Source of the DNA: Kocuria marina
GTDB taxonomy: Bacteria > Actinomycetota > Actinomycetes > Actinomycetales > Micrococcaceae
Length of the DNA: 64,000 nucleotides
NCBI GenBank assembly: GCA_014652975.1
Contig: BMZV01000001.1
Location: 496,001 to 560,000, forward strand
Direction of reading: 5' to 3'
Shown one piece after another: positions 47,726 through 56,401 of this stretch; positions within the stretch are counted from its first letter, which is position 1, and every line of letters starts with the position of its first letter. The translations under genes were made by a program, and so were the position numbers. The notes below the pieces were generated by a model. That model searched no databases. It was not told the DNA's origin and worked only from the letters and a program-made list of their open reading frames with translations.

Positions 47726-48416
47726 GACACGTGGGCAGTGCGCTCGAGGATGGACTCGTGCTCATGCCCTCGTGCGACCCGTGGTCGTGGGCGGCATCCG
47801 ACGACGAGTGTCCGCCCCCCGAGCCGTGCTCGCCTCCGTGGCCCGCGTGCTCGTCCTCGCCGGGCGCGTACCGCTCCTTCGCGCCCGTGAAGTCGCGCAC
47901 CGGGACGGTGACGTCCCGGATCCCGCTGTCGGTGCGCAGCTGCAGCGTGAGGTCACTACCGGCCTTGAGCGAGCACGTGAGCCCCATGAGCATGATGTGA
48001 TTGCCGCCCGGCTTCAGGTCCAGGCTCTCCCCCGGTGCGAGGGTGAAGCCACCCTCCATCTGCCGCATCTGTGTGGCGCCGGAGCCGCCGTCCGCCACGG
48101 TCTCGTGCAGCTCGACCGAGCGCGCGACGCCGTCCGCGCCCGCCCCGGTGAACGTGACCTCCTGCCCGGAGATGTTCGTGAGCTTGCCGAACACGGCGGT
48201 CATCCCGGAGTCGGCCGCCTTGGCCCAGCCGTCGCTCAGTTCCAGGGGCGCGGCGGCGGTGCTGTGCGTCGCGGAGTCCGTCCCCGCGGGCGACGCCGCC
48301 TCCCCACCCTGCGCCGAGCACCCGCTCAGCGTAGCCAGGCCGAGGCCCAAGACGGCCACAGCGGCCAGCGCACGGCGCGGGGCGGGAACGGACGTGGTGT
48401 TCAGGTTGTAGTTCAT
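47715..48416 (-). CDS. PCu(A)C copper chaperone lipoprotein
   Basis: This 233-residue exported lipoprotein has a lipobox ending LSGC near residue 34. The PCu(A)C domain shows the copper motif of spaced His and Met residues (ELHETV, then QMRQMEGG, then GGNHIMLMGL). A His/Met-rich tail of about 50 residues, with DEHAGHGGEHGSGGGHSSSD and a final CHDH, is an extra metal-binding segment. The usual role is copper delivery to the oxidase CuA site. The ATG at 48416 has GAGGA in front. The stop overlaps the DyP gene. Confidence 0.93.
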   Translation of the reverse strand: MNYNLNTTSVPAPRRALAAVAVLGLGLATLSGCSAQGGEAASPAGTDSATHSTAAAPLELSDGWAKAADSGMTAVFGKLTNISGQEVTFTGAGADGVARSVELHETVADGGSGATQMRQMEGGFTLAPGESLDLKPGGNHIMLMGLTCSLKAGSDLTLQLRTDSGIRDVTVPVRDFTGAKERYAPGEDEHAGHGGEHGSGGGHSSSDAAHDHGSHEGMSTSPSSSALPTCHDH

Positions 48417-48765
48417 ATGTGAGTCCTCAGGAGTGAATCGTGCTCCGGCTCGCCCGTCCGCTGCGCGTGTCGTCGGACGCGGCGTCGAGTGACGCGGCAC
48501 TGCGCCTACTCGACACCGGGACCATGCCCGCTCGACAGACGGGCTGTGCCCACTCGATGCCCGAGCCACAGGCCGCTCCCTGAGTACCGGGGTGCCAGAG
48601 CAGCCGGTGTCGTACGAACGGTGCTCGTCCGAGCGGCAGCGCGGTCACGTCCGTCGATCACATCGAGCCGGTATCGAGTCAGCGGTGGGCCGAGTCAGTG
48701 ACGGGCCGCATCAGCGGCGCGCCGGAACGCGTGAGCGCGGCGGCGGGAGCCTGACGAGAAAAGGA
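48417..48765. repeat. Non-coding gap with CTCGA-containing repeats
   Basis: The 349 bp between the PCu(A)C gene and the CopC terminator hold a run of imperfect ~22-bp units around TGCCC-CTCGA (48505-48565), and a second group around CGAGTCAG (48670-48700). I see no gene. The PCu(A)C promoter must lie within it. Confidence 0.4.
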
Positions 48766-48790
48766 TGATCCGGGCGGGCCGCCCGGATCA
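48766..48790 (-). terminator. Terminator of the CopC gene
   Basis: Arms TGATCCGGGC and GCCCGGATCA (48766-48775, 48781-48790) are followed on the minus strand by CCTTTTCTC, giving a U tract. Confidence 0.8.
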
Positions 48791-48795
48791 GGGAA

Positions 48796-49482
48796 TCAGC
48801 GCTGCTTGGGGCGGGTGGCGAAGGCCAGGATCACCAGCAGCAGGACCAGCGCGATGGCGCCACCGGCCACGGGCAGTACCCAACTCGGGATGCCCGTGCC
48901 GCTCACGTCCTCCTGGGCTCCGTTCGCATCCTGGGCCGCGCCCTGGGAGGCGTCCGCAGAGGCCACGGGGGCCGGGGACGCAGCGGTCGCGGCGCCGTCG
49001 CCCACGGTGTACGTGAACGTGCCTTCGATGGGGTGCCCGTCCTGGGAGACCACGCGCCACGTGACCGTGTAGGTCTCGTCCTCGCCCCCGCCCTCGCGCA
49101 GAGGCTGGGACACCGTGGTGTTCTGCGCGGCCAGCGTGCCGCGCGTCATGTCCGTGCCGTGGGAGTCGGTGACCCGGACCTCGCTGCCGATGTCCTGGAT
49201 GTTCCCGGAGAACGTCAGTTCGAGCGCCGTGGGGGCCTTCTCGAGCTTCGCGCCGGCCTGCGGGTTGGTCCGCACAAGTTCGTCGTGGGCGCTCGCGGGC
49301 CCCGCCGTGGTGACGACCAGCGCGAGGGCCAGCAGCGCGGCGAACAGGGCCGCGAGCGACGTCGCCGAACGTTGCGAAAGGCGGGCGTGCGGCGCGGCCG
49401 ACGACGCCGCGGTGTCACCCGTCCGCGCCGGGGTCCGCAGAGTGGGCCGTGGCTGAGGTGGTGTTGAGTACGAAGGGTTCAT
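48796..49482 (-). CDS. CopC-domain copper-binding protein
   Basis: This 228-residue protein has a long N-terminal region with a signal peptide ending GPASAHDELV, so the mature chain begins with His near its start, as CopC proteins require for Cu(II). The beta-sandwich domain (LVRTNPQAGAKLEKAPTALE to SQDGHPIEGTFTYTVG) is complete. An Ala-rich linker and a C-terminal membrane helix end in a basic tail, the YcnJ/CopC anchored form. The ATG at 49482 has AGGAGA in front. Confidence 0.92.
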   Translation of the reverse strand: MNPSYSTPPQPRPTLRTPARTGDTAASSAAPHARLSQRSATSLAALFAALLALALVVTTAGPASAHDELVRTNPQAGAKLEKAPTALELTFSGNIQDIGSEVRVTDSHGTDMTRGTLAAQNTTVSQPLREGGGEDETYTVTWRVVSQDGHPIEGTFTYTVGDGAATAASPAPVASADASQGAAQDANGAQEDVSGTGIPSWVLPVAGGAIALVLLLVILAFATRPKQR

Positions 49483-49589
49483 GGGTGTTCTCTCCTGCGC
49501 CCTGGGGCGTGGGGGCCGCGAGGTGGGCTGCCGATGGATGCGATGGATGCTCGGGGCGGCATCGGATCCAGGGGTGTCCCCGCCGATGC

Positions 49590-50183
49590 CTAGGCGAGGG
49601 CGGGCGGTCCGCGGTATCCGCAGACGGAGGAGAGCAGGAGCTGATCGGCCAGGGCGCGCGGCGAGGTCCAGGAGGTCCGCCGCGGCACGGCCGTGGTGAC
49701 CGGGCGCAGGGCCAGGACAAGGAGGCGCAGCACGCGCAGGGACACGGCGTCCAGCAGGCGGAACGCCGCGGTCTCGCCGTGGCGCAGCAGAGCGTAGGTG
49801 GCCACGGCCGCCACGGCGTGGGCGGCGAGCATGCCGCACCCGTGATGCGCCGCGGGCAACACCGAGATCACCACGGCGGGACCGTCCGCCGTGGGGGCCG
49901 CGTGGTGGTGGGTGTAGTCGATCGCGTGGACCATCCCGCCGGACTGGGCGTACAGGGTGTGCAGCAGCGCCTGACTCAGCAGGACGCTACCGGCCACGCT
50001 CCAGCGTGAGAGCACCCGTCCCGCCAGCAGCATGCACAGCGGGGCCGCCAGACACATGGACAGCGCGATGATCAGCGGGGAGGGCCAGGTCCCGTCCACC
50101 GCGGCGTGCGAACCGGCCGCAAGAGTGGTGGCCACGAAGGCGACCATCCAGCCCCGGGCAAGTCGGCGCGCGCGAGGGGACAC
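49590..50183 (-). CDS. Membrane protein of the copper cluster, unknown function
   Basis: This 197-residue protein has about four to five hydrophobic segments. A His-rich loop (IDYTHHHAAP) and AAHHGCGMLAAH in the middle could bind metal. I do not recognise a named family. GTG 50183 with GGAGGTG just before it is the best start. Its place next to CopC, 107 bp upstream on the same strand, suggests a role in copper handling. Confidence 0.7.
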   Translation of the reverse strand: MSPRARRLARGWMVAFVATTLAAGSHAAVDGTWPSPLIIALSMCLAAPLCMLLAGRVLSRWSVAGSVLLSQALLHTLYAQSGGMVHAIDYTHHHAAPTADGPAVVISVLPAAHHGCGMLAAHAVAAVATYALLRHGETAAFRLLDAVSLRVLRLLVLALRPVTTAVPRRTSWTSPRALADQLLLSSVCGYRGPPALA

Positions 50184-50291
50184 CGAACACCTCCGGGACT
50201 CACGGGGAAAGGATGGGATTCCATTATGCGCCACCGCGCGGGGAACCACGAACCCGGCGGCCCGCGGAAGAGGTGGAGTGGCGCACATGTG

Positions 50292-50328
50292 GAAGGGACC
50301 GTTCACGGAGTGAGTGAACGGTCCCTTC
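50292..50328. terminator. Terminator between HU and the copper cluster
   Basis: A perfect 15-bp stem (50292-50306 with 50314-50328) with a 7-nt loop lies 34 bp after the HU stop. Confidence 0.8.
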
Positions 50329-50361
50329 GAGCACCGGGTCCTGGGACCCGCTGGTCTTACC

Positions 50362-50646
50362 TCACTTGGAGGAAACAGCAGCCTTCAGCTTGGAGCCCGC
50401 GGTGAGCTTGACACCGTGGCCAGCCGGGATCTGGATGGCCTCGCCGGTTTGCGGGTTGCGACCCTGACGTGCGGCGCGATCGGTGCGCTCCACGGAGAGC
50501 CAGCCGGGGATGGTGATCTTCTCGCCCTTGGAAACGGAGCTCTCGAAAACCTGGAACAGGGAGTCGAGAACGCCGTTGACGGCGGCCTGGGTGCTACCGG
50601 ACTTCTCGGCAACCTCTGCGACGAGTTCGCTGCGGTTCATAGCCAT
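50362..50646 (-). CDS. HU-family DNA-binding protein
   Basis: This 94-residue nucleoid protein has the HU/IHF fold, with helices MNRSELVAEVAEKSG and VNGVLDSLFQVFES, then the DNA-binding arms GWLSVERTDRAARQGRNP. It lacks the lysine-rich C-terminal tail of the large actinobacterial HupB, so it is the short form. ATG 50646 has AGGAGGACA before it. Confidence 0.95.
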   Translation of the reverse strand: MAMNRSELVAEVAEKSGSTQAAVNGVLDSLFQVFESSVSKGEKITIPGWLSVERTDRAARQGRNPQTGEAIQIPAGHGVKLTAGSKLKAAVSSK

Positions 50647-50722
50647 GTGCTTGTCCTCCTGGACTGGGTTGGCATTCGCTGGGGAAGGGGCGACCGGGGG
50701 TCGGGTCCTTCCGGTGCAGAAA

Positions 50723-51028
50723 TTACCAGCTGGACTTGTAGATACCGGGCAATTCGCCGCGGTGAGCCATGTCGCGGAAGCGCACGCGGGAGATCCCGAA
50801 GCGCTGGAAGGTGCCGCGGGGGCGACCGTCGATCTGGTCGCGGTTGCGCACGCGCACGGGGGAAGCGTCACGGGGGAGCTTCTGCAGACCCAGGCGGGCC
50901 TCCTCGCGAGCCTCGGGGGACGCGTTCTCGTCCACGAGGGTCTTCTTCAGTTCAGCGCGCTTGGCGGCATAACGCTCGACGACGACCTTGCGCTGCTCGT
51001 TCTTGGCGATCTTTGACTTCTTGGCCAT
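50723..51028 (-). CDS. rpsN: 30S ribosomal protein S14, cysteine-free form
   Basis: This 101-residue S14 is of the long, zinc-independent type: it has no cysteine, so the CxxC pairs of the zinc form are missing. [20 protein letters not shown] and the [11 protein letters not shown] end are conserved. It is third in the order L28, L33, S14, the usual grouping of zinc-independent paralogues in actinobacteria. Confidence 0.96.
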   Translation of the reverse strand: MAKKSKIAKNEQRKVVVERYAAKRAELKKTLVDENASPEAREEARLGLQKLPRDASPVRVRNRDQIDGRPRGTFQRFGISRVRFRDMAHRGELPGIYKSSW

Positions 51029-51031
51029 GTC

Positions 51032-51199
51032 TCAGCGCTCCTCGCGGAAATCGACGTGCTTGCGGACCACCGGGTCGTACTTCTTCATGACGAGGCGATC
51101 GGGGTTGTTGCGGCGGTTCTTACGGGTGACGTAGGTGAACCCGGTACCGGCCGTGGACTTGAGCTTGATGATGGGACGTACGTCCTTGTCCTTGGCCAT
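51032..51199 (-). CDS. rpmG: 50S ribosomal protein L33, cysteine-free form
   Basis: The 55-residue L33 ([20 protein letters not shown] start) has no cysteine and so binds no zinc. It lies 1 nt after the L28 stop and 3 nt before S14, so the three are coexpressed. Confidence 0.96.
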   Translation of the reverse strand: MAKDKDVRPIIKLKSTAGTGFTYVTRKNRRNNPDRLVMKKYDPVVRKHVDFREER

Positions 51200-51200
51200 C

Positions 51201-51437
51201 TCAGATCTTCTCCCCACGTGCGATGAGTTCGTTGACCACGGCGTCGATGCCGCGCGCATCGATGACCTTGATGCCCTTGGCGCTCAGGTTGAGCGTGACG
51301 TTGCGACGCAACGAGGGCACCCAGTAACGCTTCTTCTGGATGTTCGGGTTCCACCGACGCTTGGTGCGGCGGTGCGAGTGCGAGATGCTGTGGCCAAAGC
51401 CCGGCTGGGCCCCGGTCACCTGGCAGTGCGCTGCCAT
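51201..51437 (-). CDS. rpmB: 50S ribosomal protein L28, zinc-independent form
   Basis: This 78-residue L28 keeps only Cys5 ([15 protein letters not shown]) of the zinc ligands. [18 protein letters not shown] is conserved. ATG 51437 has GGAGGAGA before it. It is the first gene of the L28-L33-S14 group. Confidence 0.96.
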   Translation of the reverse strand: MAAHCQVTGAQPGFGHSISHSHRRTKRRWNPNIQKKRYWVPSLRRNVTLNLSAKGIKVIDARGIDAVVNELIARGEKI

Positions 51438-51512
51438 AGTGTTCTCCTCCAATGTCCAATGTCGACGAAATGACGGCACGCATGGTCGCCGCCGAGCGGT
51501 TTCCCGCCGGCA

Positions 51513-51542
51513 GCCATAGCCAAGAGTGGTCCGTCACCTCAA
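51513..51542 (-). promoter_or_regulatory. Possible promoter of rpmB-rpmG-rpsN
   Basis: TTGAGG (51537-51542) and TATGGC (51513-51518) on the minus strand are 18 nt apart. I looked for a Zur-type palindrome nearby and found only a weak half-site (GCATTTTC). Confidence 0.4.
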
Positions 51543-51948
51543 GAAAATGCCACCGTTCGCGCGCCGGGCGTGATGGGTTTACCCCGCGGCAGTACCGGTC
51601 AGGGCACTCGCTACGACGAAGACGGTGAAGATCAAGGCGCCGGTAGATGGACTCCACCACACGACAGCCTTAGATTCTAGGCTTCTACGGACTCGCTCGC
51701 AAATCCGAAGGCGGAAGCGGTGCGATTGCGCGCCCCTCGATCCTAGCCGCTGGTTCGCAACGGACCAACTCGTCCGCCCCGCCGTGACAGGCTCCACGAA
51801 CGGCGCACCCAGGGGAGAATCCCTCCGGCAAGAGCCCCCGGAAAAGCCGCCGAAGAACACAACGGGAAACACGCGAGGGTGGCGGTCCGTCCATGACCCG
51901 GTCCGCCACCCCGACACGTTTTCTTCGGCCCCATCCCCTCACCCGGGA
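51543..51948. other. Non-coding stretch between rpmB and malQ
   Basis: Reading frames here have unusual composition, and I see no supported gene. The sequence is slightly less GC-rich than its surroundings. The only structured element is the palindrome at its right edge. Confidence 0.4.
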
Positions 51949-51976
51949 GATTAGGTAAGGCAATTCTTACCTAATC
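51949..51976. promoter_or_regulatory. Perfect palindrome resembling a DtxR/IdeR iron box
   Basis: GATTAGGTAAG and its exact complement (11-bp arms) are separated by 6 bp. Each arm matches the first half of the iron-repressor consensus TTAGGTTAGGCTAACCTAA. It lies 46 bp beyond the malQ stop and about 510 bp upstream of rpmB. It could instead be a weak terminator of malQ. Confidence 0.5.
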
Positions 51977-52022
51977 CCTCCGGCGGGGCAACCCCCTGAC
52001 AGGATCGCGCCGGAGCGAGTGC

Positions 52023-54254
52023 TCAGAACTCGCCCGTGAACGGGTCCGCCACGTCCCGGTGTTCGGGCTGTTCCGGCGCCTTGGCCTTGGGATCCCGGCG
52101 ATGCGTACCCAGCGCGCCGTTGACCACGTCCACGAGCGAGTTGACCCGCTCGGACCCCGGGAGGGATTCGAGCATCACGGGCCGGCCATCCGAGTCCGCG
52201 AGCGGGACCCGCCAATTCGGGTACTCATCGCTCGTGCCGGGCTGGTTCTGGATCCGCTTCTCCCCGACCGCGTCCACGAGGGAGACGTTGATCAACACGG
52301 ACGGTGCGTCGCACAGGTAGCGGTGGATCGCCTCGATCCTGGCCTGCTCCCCCGGGTCCTCATCCCGGGGCAGATAGCCAGCATCCGCAACCGCGGTGAA
52401 GAAAGTGTCCAGCTGACGGCGTGCCTCCTCCCGTTCCTCCTCCGGCGAGCGCGCGAGCAGTCCCAAGTCCTCGCGCAGTTGCAGCTGCACGCCCTCGAGG
52501 TAGCCCGCCGTGGGCGGGAGGTCGTGGGTGTTCACGGAGGCCATGCACAGTTCGCGGTAGCGGGAGGGGTCCAGGGGGACGTCCCCGTCCATCTCGAACC
52601 ACATGATGGAGGTTCCCAGCACGCCCTTGCGCTCCAGGAACTCGCGCACACTGTCCTCCACGGTGCCGAGGTCCTCACCCACGACCACCACGCCGGCGAG
52701 CTCGGCCTCGAGGGCCAGGACGCCCACCATGGCCTCGTGGTCGTAGTACACGTAGGTCCCGTCCGAGGCCTGGTTGCCATCGGGGATCCACCACAACCGG
52801 AAAAGTCCCGCCACGTGGTCGATCCGCACACCCCCGCCATGACGGAAGATGTTGCCGAGCATCTGCCGCCACGGCCGGTACCCCGCCTCGGCGAGCTTGC
52901 GGGGATCCCACGGCGGCTGACTCCAGTCCTGACCCAGCTGGTTGTACATGTCCGCGGGGGCACCCACGCTCACCCCGGGGGCCAGGACGTCCTGCAACGC
53001 CCAAGCGTCCGCGCCCTGCTTGTGCACCCCCACCGCGAGATCGTGCACCACACCGATGTCCATCCCGGCCCGGTACGCGGCACGCTGCGCGGCCTCGAGC
53101 TGCTCGTCGAGCAGCCACTGCAACCACACATGGAAACTGATCCGGTGGCGCAACCGGGTACGCGCCTCCTGGGCGTACGGCGCCTCCGGGGAACTCGCCT
53201 CGTCCCGCCACAGGGGTGAGTCCTCCCCGAGTTCCTCCCGCAGGGCGCACCACAGCGCGAAGTCCTGCAGGGGTTGCCCGGCATGCGCCACGAACGCCTC
53301 GAGCTGTTGCTGGCGGTAGGGCGAACGGCGCACGGTGAACAGCAGTTCGAGACTCTTCAGCTTCGCGGCGTAGGCGGAATCGCGGTCGATCGTGCTGGGG
53401 TCCAGCACGGCCTTGCGTTGCACCGCGGCGAGTTGGGCCACGACCTCACGGTCCCCGGGACGCAGGTACGGGAACTCCGCGACGTCACTGATCCGCAGGT
53501 ACAGCGGGTTGAAGAAGCGTCGGCTCGAGGGCAGGTACGGGGAGGGCTCCACGGGAGGCGTGGGTTCCGCGGCATGCAGGGGGTTGATGAGCACGTAGTC
53601 CGCGCCCTGCACACCGCTGATGGCGGCCAGGGACGCGAGGTCCGAGAGGTCCCCCACGCCCCACGAGCGGGAGGACATCACCGAGTACAGCTGGGCCATG
53701 TAGCCCCACCGGCGGCGCCCGCGCAGCCGGTCCGTGGTGCTGAGGCGCTGCGGGGTCACCGCCACGTCGATGCTATTGCGCTGCCCCGAGCCCGTCCGGG
53801 CCTCGAGACGGTACCAGCCCAGCGGGAGGTCTCGGGGCAGTTCGTAGGGCACGCGCTCGCGGACCGTGTCATCGACCTCGCGGGTCTCGGGAGCCACGTC
53901 GGGCGCCGGGTGCAGCTCGCGCACCGCGTCCGGATCGTCCTCGGGCCACAACCGCACCCGCACGGTGTCCCCCTGCGTGGTAGCCACGGGCACGATGGCC
54001 TCACACTGCTCCTCCGCGATCACCACGGGCGGCAGCAGCTCGCGCCACGGCGCCAGCTCGCGGTCGCGCAGACTGCGCCGCGCGGCGTCGTCGTCCGAGA
54101 CGTCCGCGCCGAGTGCCGTGAGGACACGGCGCAGCGTCCGCTCCGGCACGGTCTCGACTCCCCCGTCGAAGCCCCGGTACTCGGTGGCCACCCCGTACTC
54201 GGTGGCCAAGCGCTGCACAGTCGTTTCCCCTGAAGTTCCTGCGTTCTCCGCCAT
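52023..54254 (-). CDS. malQ: 4-alpha-glucanotransferase (amylomaltase)
   Basis: This 743-residue GH77 enzyme transfers maltosyl units between alpha-1,4-glucans and releases glucose. The N-terminal ~150 residues are the extra domain of actinobacterial MalQ. The catalytic barrel shows NPLHAAEPTPPVEPSPYLPS, the nucleophile region GGVRIDHVAGLFRLWWIP, the acid region VVGEDLGTVEDSVREF and STH-type NTHDLPP. ATG 54254 is only 6 nt after a TAGAGT box (54261-54266, minus strand), so it is probably leaderless. Confidence 0.95.
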   Translation of the reverse strand: MAENAGTSGETTVQRLATEYGVATEYRGFDGGVETVPERTLRRVLTALGADVSDDDAARRSLRDRELAPWRELLPPVVIAEEQCEAIVPVATTQGDTVRVRLWPEDDPDAVRELHPAPDVAPETREVDDTVRERVPYELPRDLPLGWYRLEARTGSGQRNSIDVAVTPQRLSTTDRLRGRRRWGYMAQLYSVMSSRSWGVGDLSDLASLAAISGVQGADYVLINPLHAAEPTPPVEPSPYLPSSRRFFNPLYLRISDVAEFPYLRPGDREVVAQLAAVQRKAVLDPSTIDRDSAYAAKLKSLELLFTVRRSPYRQQQLEAFVAHAGQPLQDFALWCALREELGEDSPLWRDEASSPEAPYAQEARTRLRHRISFHVWLQWLLDEQLEAAQRAAYRAGMDIGVVHDLAVGVHKQGADAWALQDVLAPGVSVGAPADMYNQLGQDWSQPPWDPRKLAEAGYRPWRQMLGNIFRHGGGVRIDHVAGLFRLWWIPDGNQASDGTYVYYDHEAMVGVLALEAELAGVVVVGEDLGTVEDSVREFLERKGVLGTSIMWFEMDGDVPLDPSRYRELCMASVNTHDLPPTAGYLEGVQLQLREDLGLLARSPEEEREEARRQLDTFFTAVADAGYLPRDEDPGEQARIEAIHRYLCDAPSVLINVSLVDAVGEKRIQNQPGTSDEYPNWRVPLADSDGRPVMLESLPGSERVNSLVDVVNGALGTHRRDPKAKAPEQPEHRDVADPFTGEF

Positions 54255-54380
54255 GCCCCCACTCTAGCCAGCGGGGACGGGTCCCCTCGGTCGACGACGA
54301 CGCCGCTGTCCACCGGGATCACGCCCGGAGCGCCGCGCGGACACGCCGGACGCGTCGGGGGCGCGTGGTTGACTGGGGGC

Positions 54381-55091
54381 ATGGATACCACCCTGCCCGG
54401 CCCGGGCCCGCACTGGCGCCCGCGTGCCGTCGTCTTCGACTGCGACGGCGTGCTCATGGACACCGAGAGCGCGTGGGCGCGTGTGCAGGCCCAGGTCGCC
54501 GAATCGTTCGGCGTGACGCTCGACGAGCGCGCGGGCACGTCCCTCATGGGGCTGTCCGCCGCGGACGTGGCCCGGGACATCTCGCGGCGCGCGGCAGCCG
54601 TGGCCGAGCAGCGGGGCGAGCCCGCTCCCGGGTTCGATGCCGTGTACGAGCGGCTCGTGCGCACCGAGGAGGACGTGGTCGGTGAGGTCCTGGAACCGTT
54701 ACCGGGCGCGATCGAGACCGTGCGGGCGTGCGCCCAGCGGGTCCCGGTAGCCGTGGCGAGCAACTCCACCCGCGGGATCCTGGATCGGAAGATGCACGCG
54801 ATCGGCCTCGCGGACGTCGTCGTGACGTGGGTCAGCGCGCAGGACGTACCCCGCGGCAAACCCGCCCCGGACATCTACGAGGAGGCCGCGCGGCGCCTGG
54901 GAGTGGTGCCCGCGGACGCGCTCGCGGTCGAGGACTCCCCCGCGGGCACCGCAGCCGCGGTCGCCGCGGGACTGTGGGTGCTGGGAGTGCCCCACGGCCA
55001 CGACGAACCCATCACGTCCCACTTCCGGGCGGAGTCGCTGGCCGACCCCGCGGTCGGGGACATGCTGCGGGTGTGGGGACTGCCGCTGTAG
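54381..55091 (+). CDS. HAD-superfamily phosphatase, phosphoglycolate/beta-phosphoglucomutase-like
   Basis: This 236-residue protein has the nucleophile motif VFDCDGVLMDTES (Asp20 and Asp22), the ASNST motif II and a late RGKPAPDIYEEAA / AVEDSPAGTAAAVAAG with Lys and Asp. A helical cap sits between motifs I and II. Substrate could be a sugar phosphate or 2-phosphoglycolate. It faces malQ across a short divergent gap that contains one ACGACGCCGC motif (54297-54306). Confidence 0.88.
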   Translation: MDTTLPGPGPHWRPRAVVFDCDGVLMDTESAWARVQAQVAESFGVTLDERAGTSLMGLSAADVARDISRRAAAVAEQRGEPAPGFDAVYERLVRTEEDVVGEVLEPLPGAIETVRACAQRVPVAVASNSTRGILDRKMHAIGLADVVVTWVSAQDVPRGKPAPDIYEEAARRLGVVPADALAVEDSPAGTAAAVAAGLWVLGVPHGHDEPITSHFRAESLADPAVGDMLRVWGLPL

Positions 55092-55138
55092 GTGCGGGGA
55101 GTCCGCAGCTGGGCCCGCTGGACGGACCCCGCGGCGGA

Positions 55139-55984
55139 TCAGCTGTTCCAGAGACCGTAGGTCTCCGCGAGTTCCGAGACCTTCTTGGCGCGCGCGAGGC
55201 GCGGGAGGTAGGAACCGTCCGCACCGGCGTGACCGGACTCGGCCTGCTCGATCATCTCACGGGCCCAGCGGATCTCCTGATCACTCGGGGCCAACGCGTG
55301 ATTGATGCCGTCCGTCTGGTCCGGGTTCAGGCACAGCTTGCCCGTCATGCCCATGGACTGCGTGACCTTGCACGCGGCCTCGAGCTCCGCCCCGGACACC
55401 CCGTTGGTGGGGCCGTCGATGGGACCGGGCAGCTCACCCACCCGCGACGCCGTGACCAGGGTCGAGCGCGCGAACGCCAGGGCCATGGGGTCCCCCGAGG
55501 CACCGGTGTCACGGCGGAAGTCGCCCACACCGAACGCGAGCCGGAACACGCCCGGGGCGCGCGCGATGTCGTACGCGTTCATGAGGCCCACAGCGGACTC
55601 GATCAGTGCGACCACAGGGATTCCCGCGTGGCTCATCATGGCGGTCTTGGTGATGTGGTCCGGGTGCTCGGTCTTGGCGAGCACGATGCCCCGCAGGTTG
55701 TCGACCTCATTCAGCGCAGCCAGGTCCTTCTCCCAGTGCGGGGTGGTGATGTCGTTGATCCGCACCCATGCGCTCACGCCCTGGTGCATGGCCTCCATCA
55801 TGTCCTCACGGGCGCGGTCCTTGTCCTCCTCCGGCACCGCGTCCTCGATGTCCAGGATCACGGAGTCCGCTTCCGAGGCCAGCGCGGGCGCGAACAGCGA
55901 CGTGTCCGCCGCGGACGTCAGCAACCACGAGCGGGAGAGTCGCGCGGGAAGTGCAGCGGCGCGTTGGTTACGGTACGGGGCCAT
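55139..55984 (-). CDS. CitE-like HpcH/HpaI aldolase/lyase
   Basis: This 281-residue TIM-barrel protein is of the citrate lyase beta/malyl-CoA lyase group. It has the metal site segment DSVILDIEDAVPEEDK, VVALIESAVGLMNAYDIA with its glutamate, and LAFGVGDFRRDTG. Lone CitE-like proteins often act on malyl-CoA or citramalyl-CoA. No citrate lyase alpha or gamma gene is near. ATG 55984 has AGGAGA before it. Confidence 0.88.
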   Translation of the reverse strand: MAPYRNQRAAALPARLSRSWLLTSAADTSLFAPALASEADSVILDIEDAVPEEDKDRAREDMMEAMHQGVSAWVRINDITTPHWEKDLAALNEVDNLRGIVLAKTEHPDHITKTAMMSHAGIPVVALIESAVGLMNAYDIARAPGVFRLAFGVGDFRRDTGASGDPMALAFARSTLVTASRVGELPGPIDGPTNGVSGAELEAACKVTQSMGMTGKLCLNPDQTDGINHALAPSDQEIRWAREMIEQAESGHAGADGSYLPRLARAKKVSELAETYGLWNS

Positions 55985-56349
55985 GGGTCTCCTGGGGAAG
56001 TGGGTGGGATCGGTCTGGGGGCGTTCGGGGCGGCTCGTCACACCCCGCGGGACGACGGCGTCAGGGCGCGATTCGTAACCGTGGGATCGGGGTGTCGTTC
56101 GGGACCGCGGCGAGCGCCCATCGGGTGCGGTACGGCGGCGGTGCCGCGCGGGTGAAGTCACCCGACACGCGACATCAACCCTAGTACGAGGGGCCATCGA
56201 GCGCCGTCGGTCCGGGGCACAAAAGCCCCCGCCGGGGGTTTGTGGGGACCCCACGAGGATGCGCGAACCACCCCGGCGTCGCGCGATGAGAAGCGACCTC
56301 CGTACGGCATGGCGTACCCCCGGTGAGGGTGCTCACCACCACACGGGCG
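55985..56349. terminator. Non-coding gap with small hairpin terminator
   Basis: This gap lies upstream of the CitE-like gene. A compact hairpin at 56222-56242 (five C-G pairs, three-base loop, A tract before it and T tract after it) is a good bidirectional intrinsic terminator. Nothing else is recognisable. Confidence 0.6.
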
Positions 56350-56395
56350 CACGCGGCCCCCGGACGGGTCCTGCGCATCGTCCGGGGGCCGCGTG
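56350..56395 (-). terminator. Terminator of the thiol transferase gene
   Basis: A perfect 16-bp stem (56350-56365 with 56380-56395) with a 14-nt loop starts 7 nt after the stop at 56402. Confidence 0.75.
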
Positions 56396-56401
56396 AGGTG
56401 A

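Noticed and set aside
51438..51560. Zur operator upstream of rpmB
   Set aside because: No palindrome near the TGAAAATxATTTTCA-type consensus; only a half-site.
51579..51954. Open frames of about 110 codons on both strands between rpmB and malQ
   Set aside because: Neither has a ribosome site, a conserved-looking sequence or normal third-position GC. A 27-codon hydrophobic end on the minus strand is too weak to call.
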